NCBI GenBank assembly: GCA_002713385.1
Contig: PAWC01000041.1
Span: forward strand, 1 to 7,740
Direction of reading: 5' to 3'
Length of the DNA stretch: 7,740 nt
From: Fidelibacterota bacterium
GTDB lineage: Bacteria > Fidelibacterota > Marinisomatia > Marinisomatales > TCS55
This document shows positions 1-5,741 of the stretch, piece after piece (within the stretch, counting starts at the first letter, position 1; each line of letters starts with the position of its first letter). The notes under the pieces were generated by a model. The model had not been told where the DNA came from. It ran no database searches and saw only the letters and a program-made list of their open reading frames with translations. Position numbers and translations under genes: made by a program.

Positions 1-1
1 G

Positions 2-316
2 ATTAGGGAGCTAACCAGTGTCTTCGTTGCGGGGTATTGTATTTTTTTACTGGTCTTGGTTTACAAACTGACACAAGGGGCTGACGCCTACGGCAATCTC
101 ATGGCCGCTTTGAAGTCACCCAGCAGTATTGCGCTGCATCTCATCACACTCGTTTTTGTGCTCTACCACACCATTACCTGGTTTAACTTGACACCCAAGA
201 TTCTTGTGCTCTACAGGGGAGAGGAGCGAATTCCCCAAGGACTGGTGGCGGGGACGTTCTACACCGGGTGGGTAGTGGTTTCCGTTATTGTTGCTTGGCT
301 GGTATTGGGGGTGTAG
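2..316 (+). CDS. frdC: Fumarate reductase subunit C, 5'-truncated (membrane anchor of quinol:fumarate reductase)
   Basis: This is the C-terminal 104 residues of FrdC; the frame is open from base 2, so the true start lies left of the window. FrdC and FrdD anchor the FrdAB catalytic dimer in the inner membrane and form the quinone-binding site that passes electrons from menaquinol to fumarate. The fragment begins I-R-E, and this Glu (bases 8-10) lines up with E. coli FrdC Glu29 of the quinone site. The H-T-x-T-W-F motif further on matches the E. coli stretch holding His82 and Trp86. Three hydrophobic segments are visible: one at the start, one before HTITWF and one at the C-terminus. An internal TTG at 56 could be mistaken for a start, but the homology begins upstream of it. 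The TAG stop lies 2 nt before frdD, so the two genes are co-transcribed. The family call is by recalled alignment and is strong; the upstream frdAB genes are inferred. Confidence 0.9.
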   Translation: MRELTSVFVAGYCIFLLVLVYKLTQGADAYGNLMAALKSPSSIALHLITLVFVLYHTITWFNLTPKILVLYRGEERIPQGLVAGTFYTGWVVVSVIVAWLVLGV

Positions 317-318
317 GG

Positions 319-669
319 ATGGCGAAGTCCAACGAACCGATCTGGTGGTCGCTGTTTTCAGCCGGCGGCATGGTAGCAGCTATGGTGCTTCCCATCTTGA
401 TCATCATAACGGGTATCTTGGTACCGTTTGGATTGGCGGGCGATGATCCTCTAAATTTCGAAAGAATTCATTCCGCCGTGTCCCACCCACTCATAAAGCT
501 GGTCTTTTTCGCCGTAATTTCCCTGCCGTTTTTCCATTGGGCTCATCGTTTCCGCTTCACCCTTGTAGATGTAGGGCTAAAGTCCGTGAGTACCTTCATC
601 GCCATCCTTTGTTACGGTGGTGCGATTGCTGGAACAATCATTGCAGTAGTTATACTCTGGAATATTTAG
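319..669 (+). CDS. frdD: Fumarate reductase subunit D (membrane anchor)
   Basis: This 116-residue protein (E. coli FrdD has 119) is the second hydrophobic anchor of four-subunit quinol:fumarate reductase. The N-terminus N-E-P-I-W-W-S-L-F-S-A-G-G-M matches the family signature (E. coli has D-E-P-V-F-W-G-L-F-G-A-G-G-M), which fixes the ATG at 319 as the start rather than the GTG or TTG codons upstream inside frdC. Three transmembrane helices lie at about residues 13-40, 58-75 and 90-114. His76-Arg77 correspond to the E. coli FrdD His80-Arg81 pair near the quinone site. A G-rich stretch (307-313) at the end of frdC can serve as ribosome binding site, and the 2-nt gap suggests translational coupling. 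GC is about 50%, clearly above the genes to the right. Identification is confident; the direction of the enzyme in vivo (fumarate reduction or succinate oxidation) cannot be read from the anchor. Confidence 0.93.
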   Translation: MAKSNEPIWWSLFSAGGMVAAMVLPILIIITGILVPFGLAGDDPLNFERIHSAVSHPLIKLVFFAVISLPFFHWAHRFRFTLVDVGLKSVSTFIAILCYGGAIAGTIIAVVILWNI

Positions 670-680
670 AAAAGATAAAG

Positions 681-695
681 CAGCTTCCAAAGCTG
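681..695 (+). other. Small hairpin just after frdD
   Basis: CAGCTT (681-686) pairs perfectly with AAGCTG (690-695) around a CCA triloop, 11 nt after the frdD stop. No T-run follows, so it is not a standard terminator by itself. It could protect the 3' end of the frd transcript or be chance. Confidence 0.3.
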
Positions 696-724
696 AAGAA
701 TAAATTAATATTTTATTAGGAATG

Positions 725-757
725 AAAAAGCCTCTGAATCAATCAGTGTGGCTTTTT
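725..757. terminator. Probable bidirectional intrinsic terminator between convergent frdD and tonB
   Basis: AAAAAGCC (725-732) pairs with GGCTTTTT (750-757), and an inner CTGA (734-737) pairs with TCAG (743-746) around a 5-nt ATCAA loop. On the + strand the stem is followed by a T-run after frdD. On the minus strand the opposite A-run reads as a T-run after tonB, so one hairpin can stop both convergent transcripts. It touches the tonB stop codon (757-759), so transcription of tonB ends almost at its last codon. The GC core is only three pairs, which makes strength uncertain. Confidence 0.7.
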
Positions 758-1371
758 TATTTGAGTCTGAAATTCACAGGGATAGAGATCCAAACCCCTA
801 CAGCTCGTTCACGTTGTTTAGCCGGTAAAAAGCGAGTTTTACGTATTGCCGCTATAGCTGCTTCATCCAACCCAGTGTTTGGGATACCTTTTAAAATAAT
901 TGTTTCCTTTACTCGTCCTTTTTTATCTACAAAGACCTGAACAATGACTGTGCCTTCGATCCCAGCCTCTTGAGCAATTTCAGGATATTTCGGTCTTATA
1001 GGCGTGAGTGGCTTGGGAGGATCATCATAAGGTATAAATTTTACTCGGGGTCCTTCTGGCGGCGGCGGTGCGTCCCACGCCTCAAAACTCCCCAGGTCTG
1101 TTTCTTCAATGGTTAAATCGTCTGCTAAATCTTCATCTTCTGATTCAATCGGAACAGAGGGACGTGCTGGCGGCGGCGGCAAATCTAACTGCTGGGTTTG
1201 CGGAATATCTATCTGTTCAATAATAATTTGATTGGCTTCATCTAATACAAAAACATCAAAATTTCGAGGGATAAATAAAAACCCAAATGTTATTAGCAAT
1301 ACACCAGCCAGTCCTGCAATACGTATTGTAACCGGATAATTGAATCTTAATGCTGGTAGATATTTATCCAT
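757..1371 (-). CDS. tonB: TonB family energy-transducing protein
   Basis: This 204-residue protein spans the periplasm and transmits proton-motive-force energy from the ExbB/ExbD motor to outer-membrane receptors. A short cytoplasmic N-terminus is followed by one membrane helix (about residues 16-35). Then comes a linker with two proline clusters (65-68 and 102-105) flanking a strongly acidic stretch (77-92, rich in Glu and Asp). The TonB C-terminal domain (about 125-202) shows the family marks: R-P-x-Y-P-E-I-A near 127-133, G-x-E-G-T-V-I-V-Q-V at 137-146, and R-F-L-P-A at 180-184 followed by W-I-S-I-P-V-N-F. The proline-rich part is shorter than in E. coli TonB and lacks its Glu-Pro/Lys-Pro repeats, as is common in FCB-group TonBs. 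The ATG lies 3 nt after the exbD copy 2 stop with no clear Shine-Dalgarno, suggesting translational coupling. It is the last gene of the cluster. The receptor it serves is unknown. Confidence 0.92.
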   Translation of the reverse strand: MDKYLPALRFNYPVTIRIAGLAGVLLITFGFLFIPRNFDVFVLDEANQIIIEQIDIPQTQQLDLPPPPARPSVPIESEDEDLADDLTIEETDLGSFEAWDAPPPPEGPRVKFIPYDDPPKPLTPIRPKYPEIAQEAGIEGTVIVQVFVDKKGRVKETIILKGIPNTGLDEAAIAAIRKTRFLPAKQRERAVGVWISIPVNFRLK

Positions 1372-1374
1372 ACT

Positions 1375-1785
1375 TTATTCAACTGCTGTTTTAGTTGAAT
1401 AGTTCAATTTTAAAGCGTCTGCTTTTCTAAGTTCATTATGAATATTTGATATCAACCCCATTTTTGCAGATTTATCAGCTTTTAACGAAACAGTTAACAA
1501 AGGGTCCGCAGCACGTATATCATACATCACATGGCGCACATTCTCAACACTGTGTAGTTTATCCTGAATCGAAATCAGGCCTTCTTTTGAAATCCAGATA
1601 TGGGACGTATGCCGTTTTGATTTAAGCTTTTCAATCCGCTTCGCCTTAGGGAGCTCCACGGGAAGACCGGAATATTCTCGGAGAACAGTTGTGACCATGA
1701 AAAAGATCAGTAACATAAAAATGATATCAGGCATTGACGCAGTTGGAATATCACTTGATACCTTCGTTTTTCGATGGACCTTCAT
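1375..1785 (-). CDS. exbD: ExbD/TolR family biopolymer transport protein, second copy
   Basis: This 136-residue protein is the second of two adjacent ExbD paralogues, the proton-channel partner of ExbB. The N-terminal signature I-P-T-A-S-M-P-D-I-I-F-M-L-L-I-F-F (residues 13-29) contains Asp20, which aligns with the proton-carrying Asp25 of E. coli ExbD. One membrane helix (about 19-36) is followed by a periplasmic domain ending near residue 130. The sequence after the helix diverges strongly from copy 1, with a basic patch K-R-I-E-K-L-K-S-K-R-H (49-59), so the two are not recent duplicates. Its ATG overlaps the stop of copy 1 by 1 nt (TAATG at 1783-1787), and it ends 3 nt before tonB. A weak GGAA lies about 10 nt before the start. 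TolR is the main alternative name, but the adjacent tonB favours ExbD. Confidence 0.92.
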   Translation of the reverse strand: MKVHRKTKVSSDIPTASMPDIIFMLLIFFMVTTVLREYSGLPVELPKAKRIEKLKSKRHTSHIWISKEGLISIQDKLHSVENVRHVMYDIRAADPLLTVSLKADKSAKMGLISNIHNELRKADALKLNYSTKTAVE

Positions 1786-2180
1786 TAATCAATTTCCGCT
1801 ATGGAAATACGCTTGGCATTAGCCATTTTGAGCTGATCCATTACTGCTATATAATCACTATACTTTGTTTTTTCATGAGCTTTCACAGAAATGATCAGCT
1901 TGTCGTTTTCAGCAATCTTGCGCCGAATTTTTTTGCTGATATCTTTTGTTTTGATCGATTCACCACCTAGCAGAACATTGCCACTGGAATTAATTAGACA
2001 ATTAAGAATATTGTCTTTTTTAATCTCTATTTCTTCCCCTTCAGCAGGTAGAACAATACCCAAGCCTTTGTCCATATCAATCGTAGTGGTCACTAGAAAA
2101 AATATGAGCAGTAAAAAGGCAATATCCGCCATGGAGGCCGTGGGAATTTCCCCGCGTTTAAAGCGGCGTTTCTTTTTCAT
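1785..2180 (-). CDS. exbD: ExbD/TolR family biopolymer transport protein, first copy
   Basis: This 131-residue protein has the standard ExbD layout: a basic cytoplasmic start (K-K-K-R-R-F-K-R-G), the signature I-P-T-A-S-M-A-D-I-A-F-L-L-L-I-F-F (12-28), one membrane helix (about 18-34) and a periplasmic domain. Asp19 is the expected proton-carrying residue. Family knowledge places an ExbD dimer within an ExbB pentamer; here the two ExbD genes could supply a homodimer each or a mixed dimer. The gene starts 12 nt after exbB and its TAA shares one base with the ATG of the next exbD. The bases before its ATG (minus strand TACACCGCACCG) contain no Shine-Dalgarno, so translation probably relies on ribosomes finishing exbB. 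The family assignment is confident; which ExbD does what is not readable. Confidence 0.93.
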   Translation of the reverse strand: MKKKRRFKRGEIPTASMADIAFLLLIFFLVTTTIDMDKGLGIVLPAEGEEIEIKKDNILNCLINSSGNVLLGGESIKTKDISKKIRRKIAENDKLIISVKAHEKTKYSDYIAVMDQLKMANAKRISIAEID

Positions 2181-2192
2181 CGGTGCGGTGTA

Positions 2193-2813
2193 TTATTTTT
2201 TATTTGTTTCCATCTCATAGAGATGGTCAACGAGCTGTATGGACTGTTCTTCCATTTCTAAAACCAGTTTGTCAATACGTGATACAAATATATTTTGAAA
2301 AATTTGAATGATCATCGCCACGATCAATCCAAAGGCAGTTGTTAATAGCGCTTGTGAAATACCACCCGCTACAACAGCCGGTGAAATATCATCAGCTGCC
2401 GCAATAGCATCAAAAGCATTGACCATACCAGCAACTGTACCGGTAAATCCGAGCATGGGTGCAATGGTAATCACTGCATTCAGCCAGATCATGTTTTTTT
2501 CCAGAAAAGACACTTCCAACGATCCCGCGTTTTGGATAGCCTTTTCCACCTCACTGATACCACGGTGGACCCGGGAAAGTCCAGCGTGAAAAATTTCAGC
2601 AACTGGACCGTTTGTTTTTTCACATAATTCGAGCGTTTCTTTTACACCCTTGCTGTCCAATGTACTGTTTACATCATCAAAAAACTTTTGGGCGTTTATT
2701 GATGACATGATCAGGGCATAAAAGCGTTCCCCTACAAATGCAAGACCGAAAGCAAGTGACAGAAGAATGGGCCACATGAAAGGACCACCGTTTACGAAAT
2801 ATTCGACTAGCAT
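2193..2813 (-). CDS. exbB: ExbB/TolQ/MotA family proton channel protein
   Basis: This 206-residue inner-membrane protein is the stator-like scaffold that, with ExbD, converts proton flow into motion of TonB. Three membrane helices are visible: about residues 12-34, 110-134 and 145-175, with the family's large cytoplasmic loop between the first two. The hallmark A-P-M-L-G-F-T-G-T-V-A-G-M at 118-130 opens helix 2, and the helix 3 motif is G-I-S-Q-A-L-L-T-T-A-F-G-L (151-163). Thr126 and Thr159 align with E. coli ExbB Thr148 and Thr181, which line the channel. Position 154 is Gln where E. coli ExbB and TolQ have Glu176. The start is supported by a good Shine-Dalgarno (CGGAGGA at 2818-2824). It is the first gene of the tight exbB-exbD-exbD-tonB cluster, with a candidate promoter upstream. 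TolQ is the alternative name, but no tolA, tolB or pal is present. Confidence 0.93.
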   Translation of the reverse strand: MLVEYFVNGGPFMWPILLSLAFGLAFVGERFYALIMSSINAQKFFDDVNSTLDSKGVKETLELCEKTNGPVAEIFHAGLSRVHRGISEVEKAIQNAGSLEVSFLEKNMIWLNAVITIAPMLGFTGTVAGMVNAFDAIAAADDISPAVVAGGISQALLTTAFGLIVAMIIQIFQNIFVSRIDKLVLEMEEQSIQLVDHLYEMETNKK

Positions 2814-2817
2814 CTAG

Positions 2818-2824
2818 TCCTCCG
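2818..2824 (-). promoter_or_regulatory. Shine-Dalgarno sequence of exbB
   Basis: On the minus strand CGGAGGA lies 4 nt before the exbB ATG. It is the strongest ribosome binding site in the window and confirms that start. The genes downstream in the cluster lack comparable sites, consistent with this being the main ribosome entry point. Confidence 0.75.
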
Positions 2825-2867
2825 TTGTTCTATTTATTGTTTATTATCCTCGGAAAAATTGACGCTG

Positions 2868-2896
2868 AAATTATTAATTCTGATAGGGAATGTCAA
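2868..2896 (-). promoter_or_regulatory. Candidate promoter for the exbB-exbD-exbD-tonB operon
   Basis: On the minus strand a perfect TTGACA (-35; + coordinates 2891-2896) is followed after 17 nt by TAATTT (2868-2873), a poor match to the E. coli -10 hexamer but similar to the TAnnTTTG -7 element known from Bacteroidota. An A/T-rich stretch lies directly upstream of the -35. It sits between the protease stop and exbB, 54 nt before the exbB start codon. No convincing terminator follows the protease gene, so read-through from upstream is also possible. Confidence 0.4.
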
Positions 2897-2915
2897 TAAA
2901 TCCAATTTTTTTAAT

Positions 2916-4523
2916 TTACTGTGAATTATTGATAAATTTAGCAGCTTCATTAAAATAATTTAAAGCGCTCATAACCTGATTATCATAATGTAAACGAATG
3001 CCAATTGCTTCATCTTTACCCCAATGAGCGCTGGCAATTTCAGATTTTAACATATTTAAAATATAATCTTTATCCGTTTCCAATTCGTCCGGATTTAGTT
3101 CAATTTCTTCATTTGCTGCATAATCTAAAAACACGTGAAAGTCACTTTCATCAAGTTTCCAGTAGGACTTGAAATTTTCATATGTATTAAACTCATCGCG
3201 GTGATTACTGGCATAATTCGATCCCCAATTGAAAAAAGGACGTTTCATATGAGTAAGCAATCTTTGTGTGTTTTTTTGAAGTTTTAAGTCATAGGCAATG
3301 TATTGATCAGGCGTGATTCCGCCTCCACCATAAACAATCCTGCCTGATCGTGTTTTATATTTTGGTCTTAGTTCCTTTAAAGAATCCAAGACAGTTTCAC
3401 GATTTTCAATATATAGGTCTTTATAATAATCCCTTGTATCGCCATTAGAATATGGCCGTTGAATAAGACGACCGCTGGGTGTGTAATAACGGGCAATGGT
3501 GACGCGGATAGCTGAGCCATCATTTAATGGTAATTGTCGTTGGACCAGGCCTTTACCAAAGCTGGTTTCGCCCAATACGAGACCCCTGTCAAGATCTTGA
3601 ACGGCACCAGCCACGATTTCACTGGCACTGGCAGAACCTCGGTTTATCAAAACAATGAGCGGGTAGTCCTCGCGTCCCTGCGCGGGATCTGCAATAAACA
3701 CTTGTTCCATTTTTTGACTTTTTCCCTTAGTAAAAACAAGAGTGTCTTCCCGAGCGATAAACAAGTTACTGATAGCTGCGGCCTGTTCCAGGAAACCACC
3801 GCTGTTATTGCGTAGATCCAAAACAAGCTTTTTCATGCCTTGGGCTTCAAGCTGATTGAATGACGTGCGGACTTCTTCATCTGTTGCTGCAGAAAACCGT
3901 GTAAGCCAGATATAACCAGTTTCATTGTCCAGCATTAAAGCTGCTCGTACGCTATAAATAGGAATATCATCCCGTATAATTATTACGTCGAACTTATCAC
4001 CCCCCAATCGTCTTATGGTGATTTCAACACTTGTTCCTTTAGGGCCGCGTAGCTTTTTGAAAACATCTTTTTTGGTGATTTCATAGGCATCTTCACCATT
4101 GATAGCAATAATCTGATCGCCCGGCATAAGCCCTGCCCGTTCGGAGGGACTGTCGGCAACAGGAGATATAACGGTAATATAGCCGTTCAAAATGTCGAAT
4201 TCAATTCCAATTCCCTGGAAAGAACCTCGAAAAAGTTCATCAATTTCTTCCTGCTGTTTAGTGGGGATATAAATTGAATGAGGATCCAATTGTTTAAATA
4301 TACCCTGAAATGCTCCTTCCATCAGTTCATCCATATCTACATCTTCGAAATAAAATTGATTGATATAATATAGAATCTGGTTCATTATCTTGAATTTACC
4401 TTCAATAGCGCTGTAAGGATTTTTGGAATACAGGACTTGAGAAAGAGGGATTATAGCAAACAGTGCAACACTTATTATAGTAAGCGCGAAAGGAATCCGG
4501 CGAAATTTTTTCTTATTTTTCAT
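2916..4523 (-). CDS. S41 family carboxy-terminal processing protease (CtpA/Prc type), membrane-anchored
   Basis: This 535-residue serine protease would cut C-terminal tails of envelope proteins. A basic start (K-N-K-K-K-F-R-R) and one hydrophobic segment (about 11-32) form a signal anchor or signal peptide, placing the enzyme in the periplasm. A helical N-terminal region (40-100) precedes a PDZ domain (about 102-172, with G-I-G-I-E-F and A-G-L-M-P-G-D). The S41 core spans about 190-360. The catalytic Ser299 lies in G-S-A-S-A-S-E-I, Lys324 in G-E-T-S-F-G-K-G, and Gln328 completes the set; the 25- and 29-residue spacings equal those of Bacillus CtpB (Ser309, Lys334, Gln338). G-G-G-I-T-P-D at 400-406 closes the core, and a charged, mostly helical tail of about 130 residues follows, a size usual for FCB-group enzymes. 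No Shine-Dalgarno precedes the ATG. The barrel gene ends 41 nt upstream in the same orientation, so co-transcription is likely. The substrate is unknown. Confidence 0.93.
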   Translation of the reverse strand: MKNKKKFRRIPFALTIISVALFAIIPLSQVLYSKNPYSAIEGKFKIMNQILYYINQFYFEDVDMDELMEGAFQGIFKQLDPHSIYIPTKQQEEIDELFRGSFQGIGIEFDILNGYITVISPVADSPSERAGLMPGDQIIAINGEDAYEITKKDVFKKLRGPKGTSVEITIRRLGGDKFDVIIIRDDIPIYSVRAALMLDNETGYIWLTRFSAATDEEVRTSFNQLEAQGMKKLVLDLRNNSGGFLEQAAAISNLFIAREDTLVFTKGKSQKMEQVFIADPAQGREDYPLIVLINRGSASASEIVAGAVQDLDRGLVLGETSFGKGLVQRQLPLNDGSAIRVTIARYYTPSGRLIQRPYSNGDTRDYYKDLYIENRETVLDSLKELRPKYKTRSGRIVYGGGGITPDQYIAYDLKLQKNTQRLLTHMKRPFFNWGSNYASNHRDEFNTYENFKSYWKLDESDFHVFLDYAANEEIELNPDELETDKDYILNMLKSEIASAHWGKDEAIGIRLHYDNQVMSALNYFNEAAKFINNSQ

Positions 4524-4564
4524 TGGTTTAATTTATAGAAAAGGGGTACGAAAATAGCCTGAAA

Positions 4565-5485
4565 CTATAGGCCAAAATAAAACATGGTACGTATAGTTAA
4601 TCCCTGTAATGACGATTTTGGGGAGTCTGCAATCGGTTTACGATCATTTAAATACCATTCTCCCGGTCCGATTGTTCCCTGATTGTATCCAAGACTCAGG
4701 CGCAATCCCATACGATCCATGATTTGCCATTTAACCGCAATATATGGTTGAAAATTGAAGAATGTACCACTGAGGTCCGTCAAACCACCATAACCGATTA
4801 CAGGTGCAAGCACTGTCCCCTGCATACTAGAAATGATGGAATCTGCCTCAGTGGGCGTATAAGAAGAATCAACATTGTAATAAACAACGCCATTTGCAAC
4901 TGTACCATACATGTTTGCAAACAAGTTATTCCACTGCGCATCGCCAGCGTGCTGGTCAATGCTGACATTGATTCGTCCAACTCCCATCAAGGCACCCCCA
5001 GAAATTTCCAGATCTCTGAAAACAGGTACAACATACTCTAATATGATAGCCCCAAGGGTAAATGAAAACTTGGCGGAAACAGTTGGTCTAAAACTGCCCT
5101 CATATTGCACTATTTTATCACTATTTGGATCAAGAATGGATGTTGGCAGCTGAATTCCTAAAGAATCATTTGTTTCCTGATAAAAATAAACGTCCATGAT
5201 ATTGCTGATCCTAGATGAGCCAAGTCCGGCGTAACCGCCGAGCCGCCAACGCCCGGCAATATGGGTAAACCCCTCACCTCCGTGAACAATAAAAGGATTA
5301 TCAAAATTACTCGTGTTTAATCCCAGGGAGGACATCATTGAGGCTCCAGGAATTGAATCTAAAGTGATATACATTGGGCTGTACCCAATGCCGCCGCCAA
5401 AATAGTCTTGGATGGGATATAGATCGCTCTGAGCTTTTAATAATAATGGAAGTAATTGTAGTATGAAGAATGCTTTTTTTAGCAT
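4565..5485 (-). CDS. Predicted outer-membrane beta-barrel protein of unknown function
   Basis: I do not recognise the family of this 306-residue protein. From the ATG at 5485 it begins with a classic signal peptide (M-L-K-K, hydrophobic 5-16, likely cleavage after K-A-Q near residue 19). The mature part is rich in Gly, Ser and aromatics, with alternating amphipathic strands at about 79-90, 134-152, 159-176, 243-268 and 292-306, and it ends in an aromatic-rich strand M-F-Y-F-G-L, as expected of a barrel in the outer membrane. A Ser/Asn/Asp-rich stretch (about 176-222) may be an extracellular loop. An in-frame TTG at 5509 would add eight residues, but the ATG at 5485 is preceded by TAGGA at 5 nt and puts the signal peptide at the very N-terminus, so I chose it. 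The protease gene follows after 41 nt. A porin-like or structural role is possible but not shown; soluble lipid-binding beta folds are less likely. Confidence 0.75.
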   Translation of the reverse strand: MLKKAFFILQLLPLLLKAQSDLYPIQDYFGGGIGYSPMYITLDSIPGASMMSSLGLNTSNFDNPFIVHGGEGFTHIAGRWRLGGYAGLGSSRISNIMDVYFYQETNDSLGIQLPTSILDPNSDKIVQYEGSFRPTVSAKFSFTLGAIILEYVVPVFRDLEISGGALMGVGRINVSIDQHAGDAQWNNLFANMYGTVANGVVYYNVDSSYTPTEADSIISSMQGTVLAPVIGYGGLTDLSGTFFNFQPYIAVKWQIMDRMGLRLSLGYNQGTIGPGEWYLNDRKPIADSPKSSLQGLTIRTMFYFGL

Positions 5486-5490
5486 TGTTA

Positions 5491-5495
5491 TCCTA
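5491..5495 (-). promoter_or_regulatory. Ribosome binding site deciding the barrel-gene start
   Basis: On the minus strand TAGGA ends 5 nt before the ATG at 5485. No comparable site precedes the in-frame TTG at 5509, so this selects the shorter start, which also leaves a clean signal peptide. Confidence 0.55.
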
Positions 5496-5741
5496 TGGTA
5501 CTTATGCAATACATTGTTTAATTTATGTTTCCCAACTTCAATTTGAGAAGGAAAATATTGCGGCGAATTTAGACAATTCTATAGGTAAAACGGGCCCTTT
5601 TCCTTGTATTTTTCGAGAGGGAAAGTCTATATTCCTTTTCAGAAAAAAATAATGGAACTTCAATTAAATGGTGTTTTGTTTTACGTTGTAACTTACTCAC
5701 CGTCCAATAGTTGTTTCGAGTTATAGATAAACGGTTACTTA

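Noticed and set aside
722..940. A + strand open frame starting at 722
   Set aside because: It starts inside the terminator hairpin and runs antisense through the conserved TonB C-terminal domain; it is a shadow frame.
1734..2589. Several + strand open frames opposite exbB and the exbD genes
   Set aside because: They lie antisense to strongly conserved ExbB/ExbD coding sequence with no start signals of their own.
2897..2915. A/T-rich stretch after the protease stop as a terminator
   Set aside because: It has a T-run on the minus strand side only weakly and no GC-containing stem, so it does not qualify as an intrinsic terminator.
4798..5153. Frames overlapping the barrel gene in other registers (both strands)
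   Set aside because: The barrel frame has a signal peptide, ribosome binding site and beta-strand pattern; the others have none of these.
5594..5640. Possible hairpin in the spacer (CCCTTTTCC against GAGGGAAAG)
   Set aside because: The arms pair only with a bulge and mismatches, and the position does not match the end of any gene.
5722..5727. TATAGA as a -10 element for the 5742 gene
   Set aside because: No recognisable -35 lies at the right distance; the 16-18 nt spacing falls on unrelated sequence, so no promoter is claimed.
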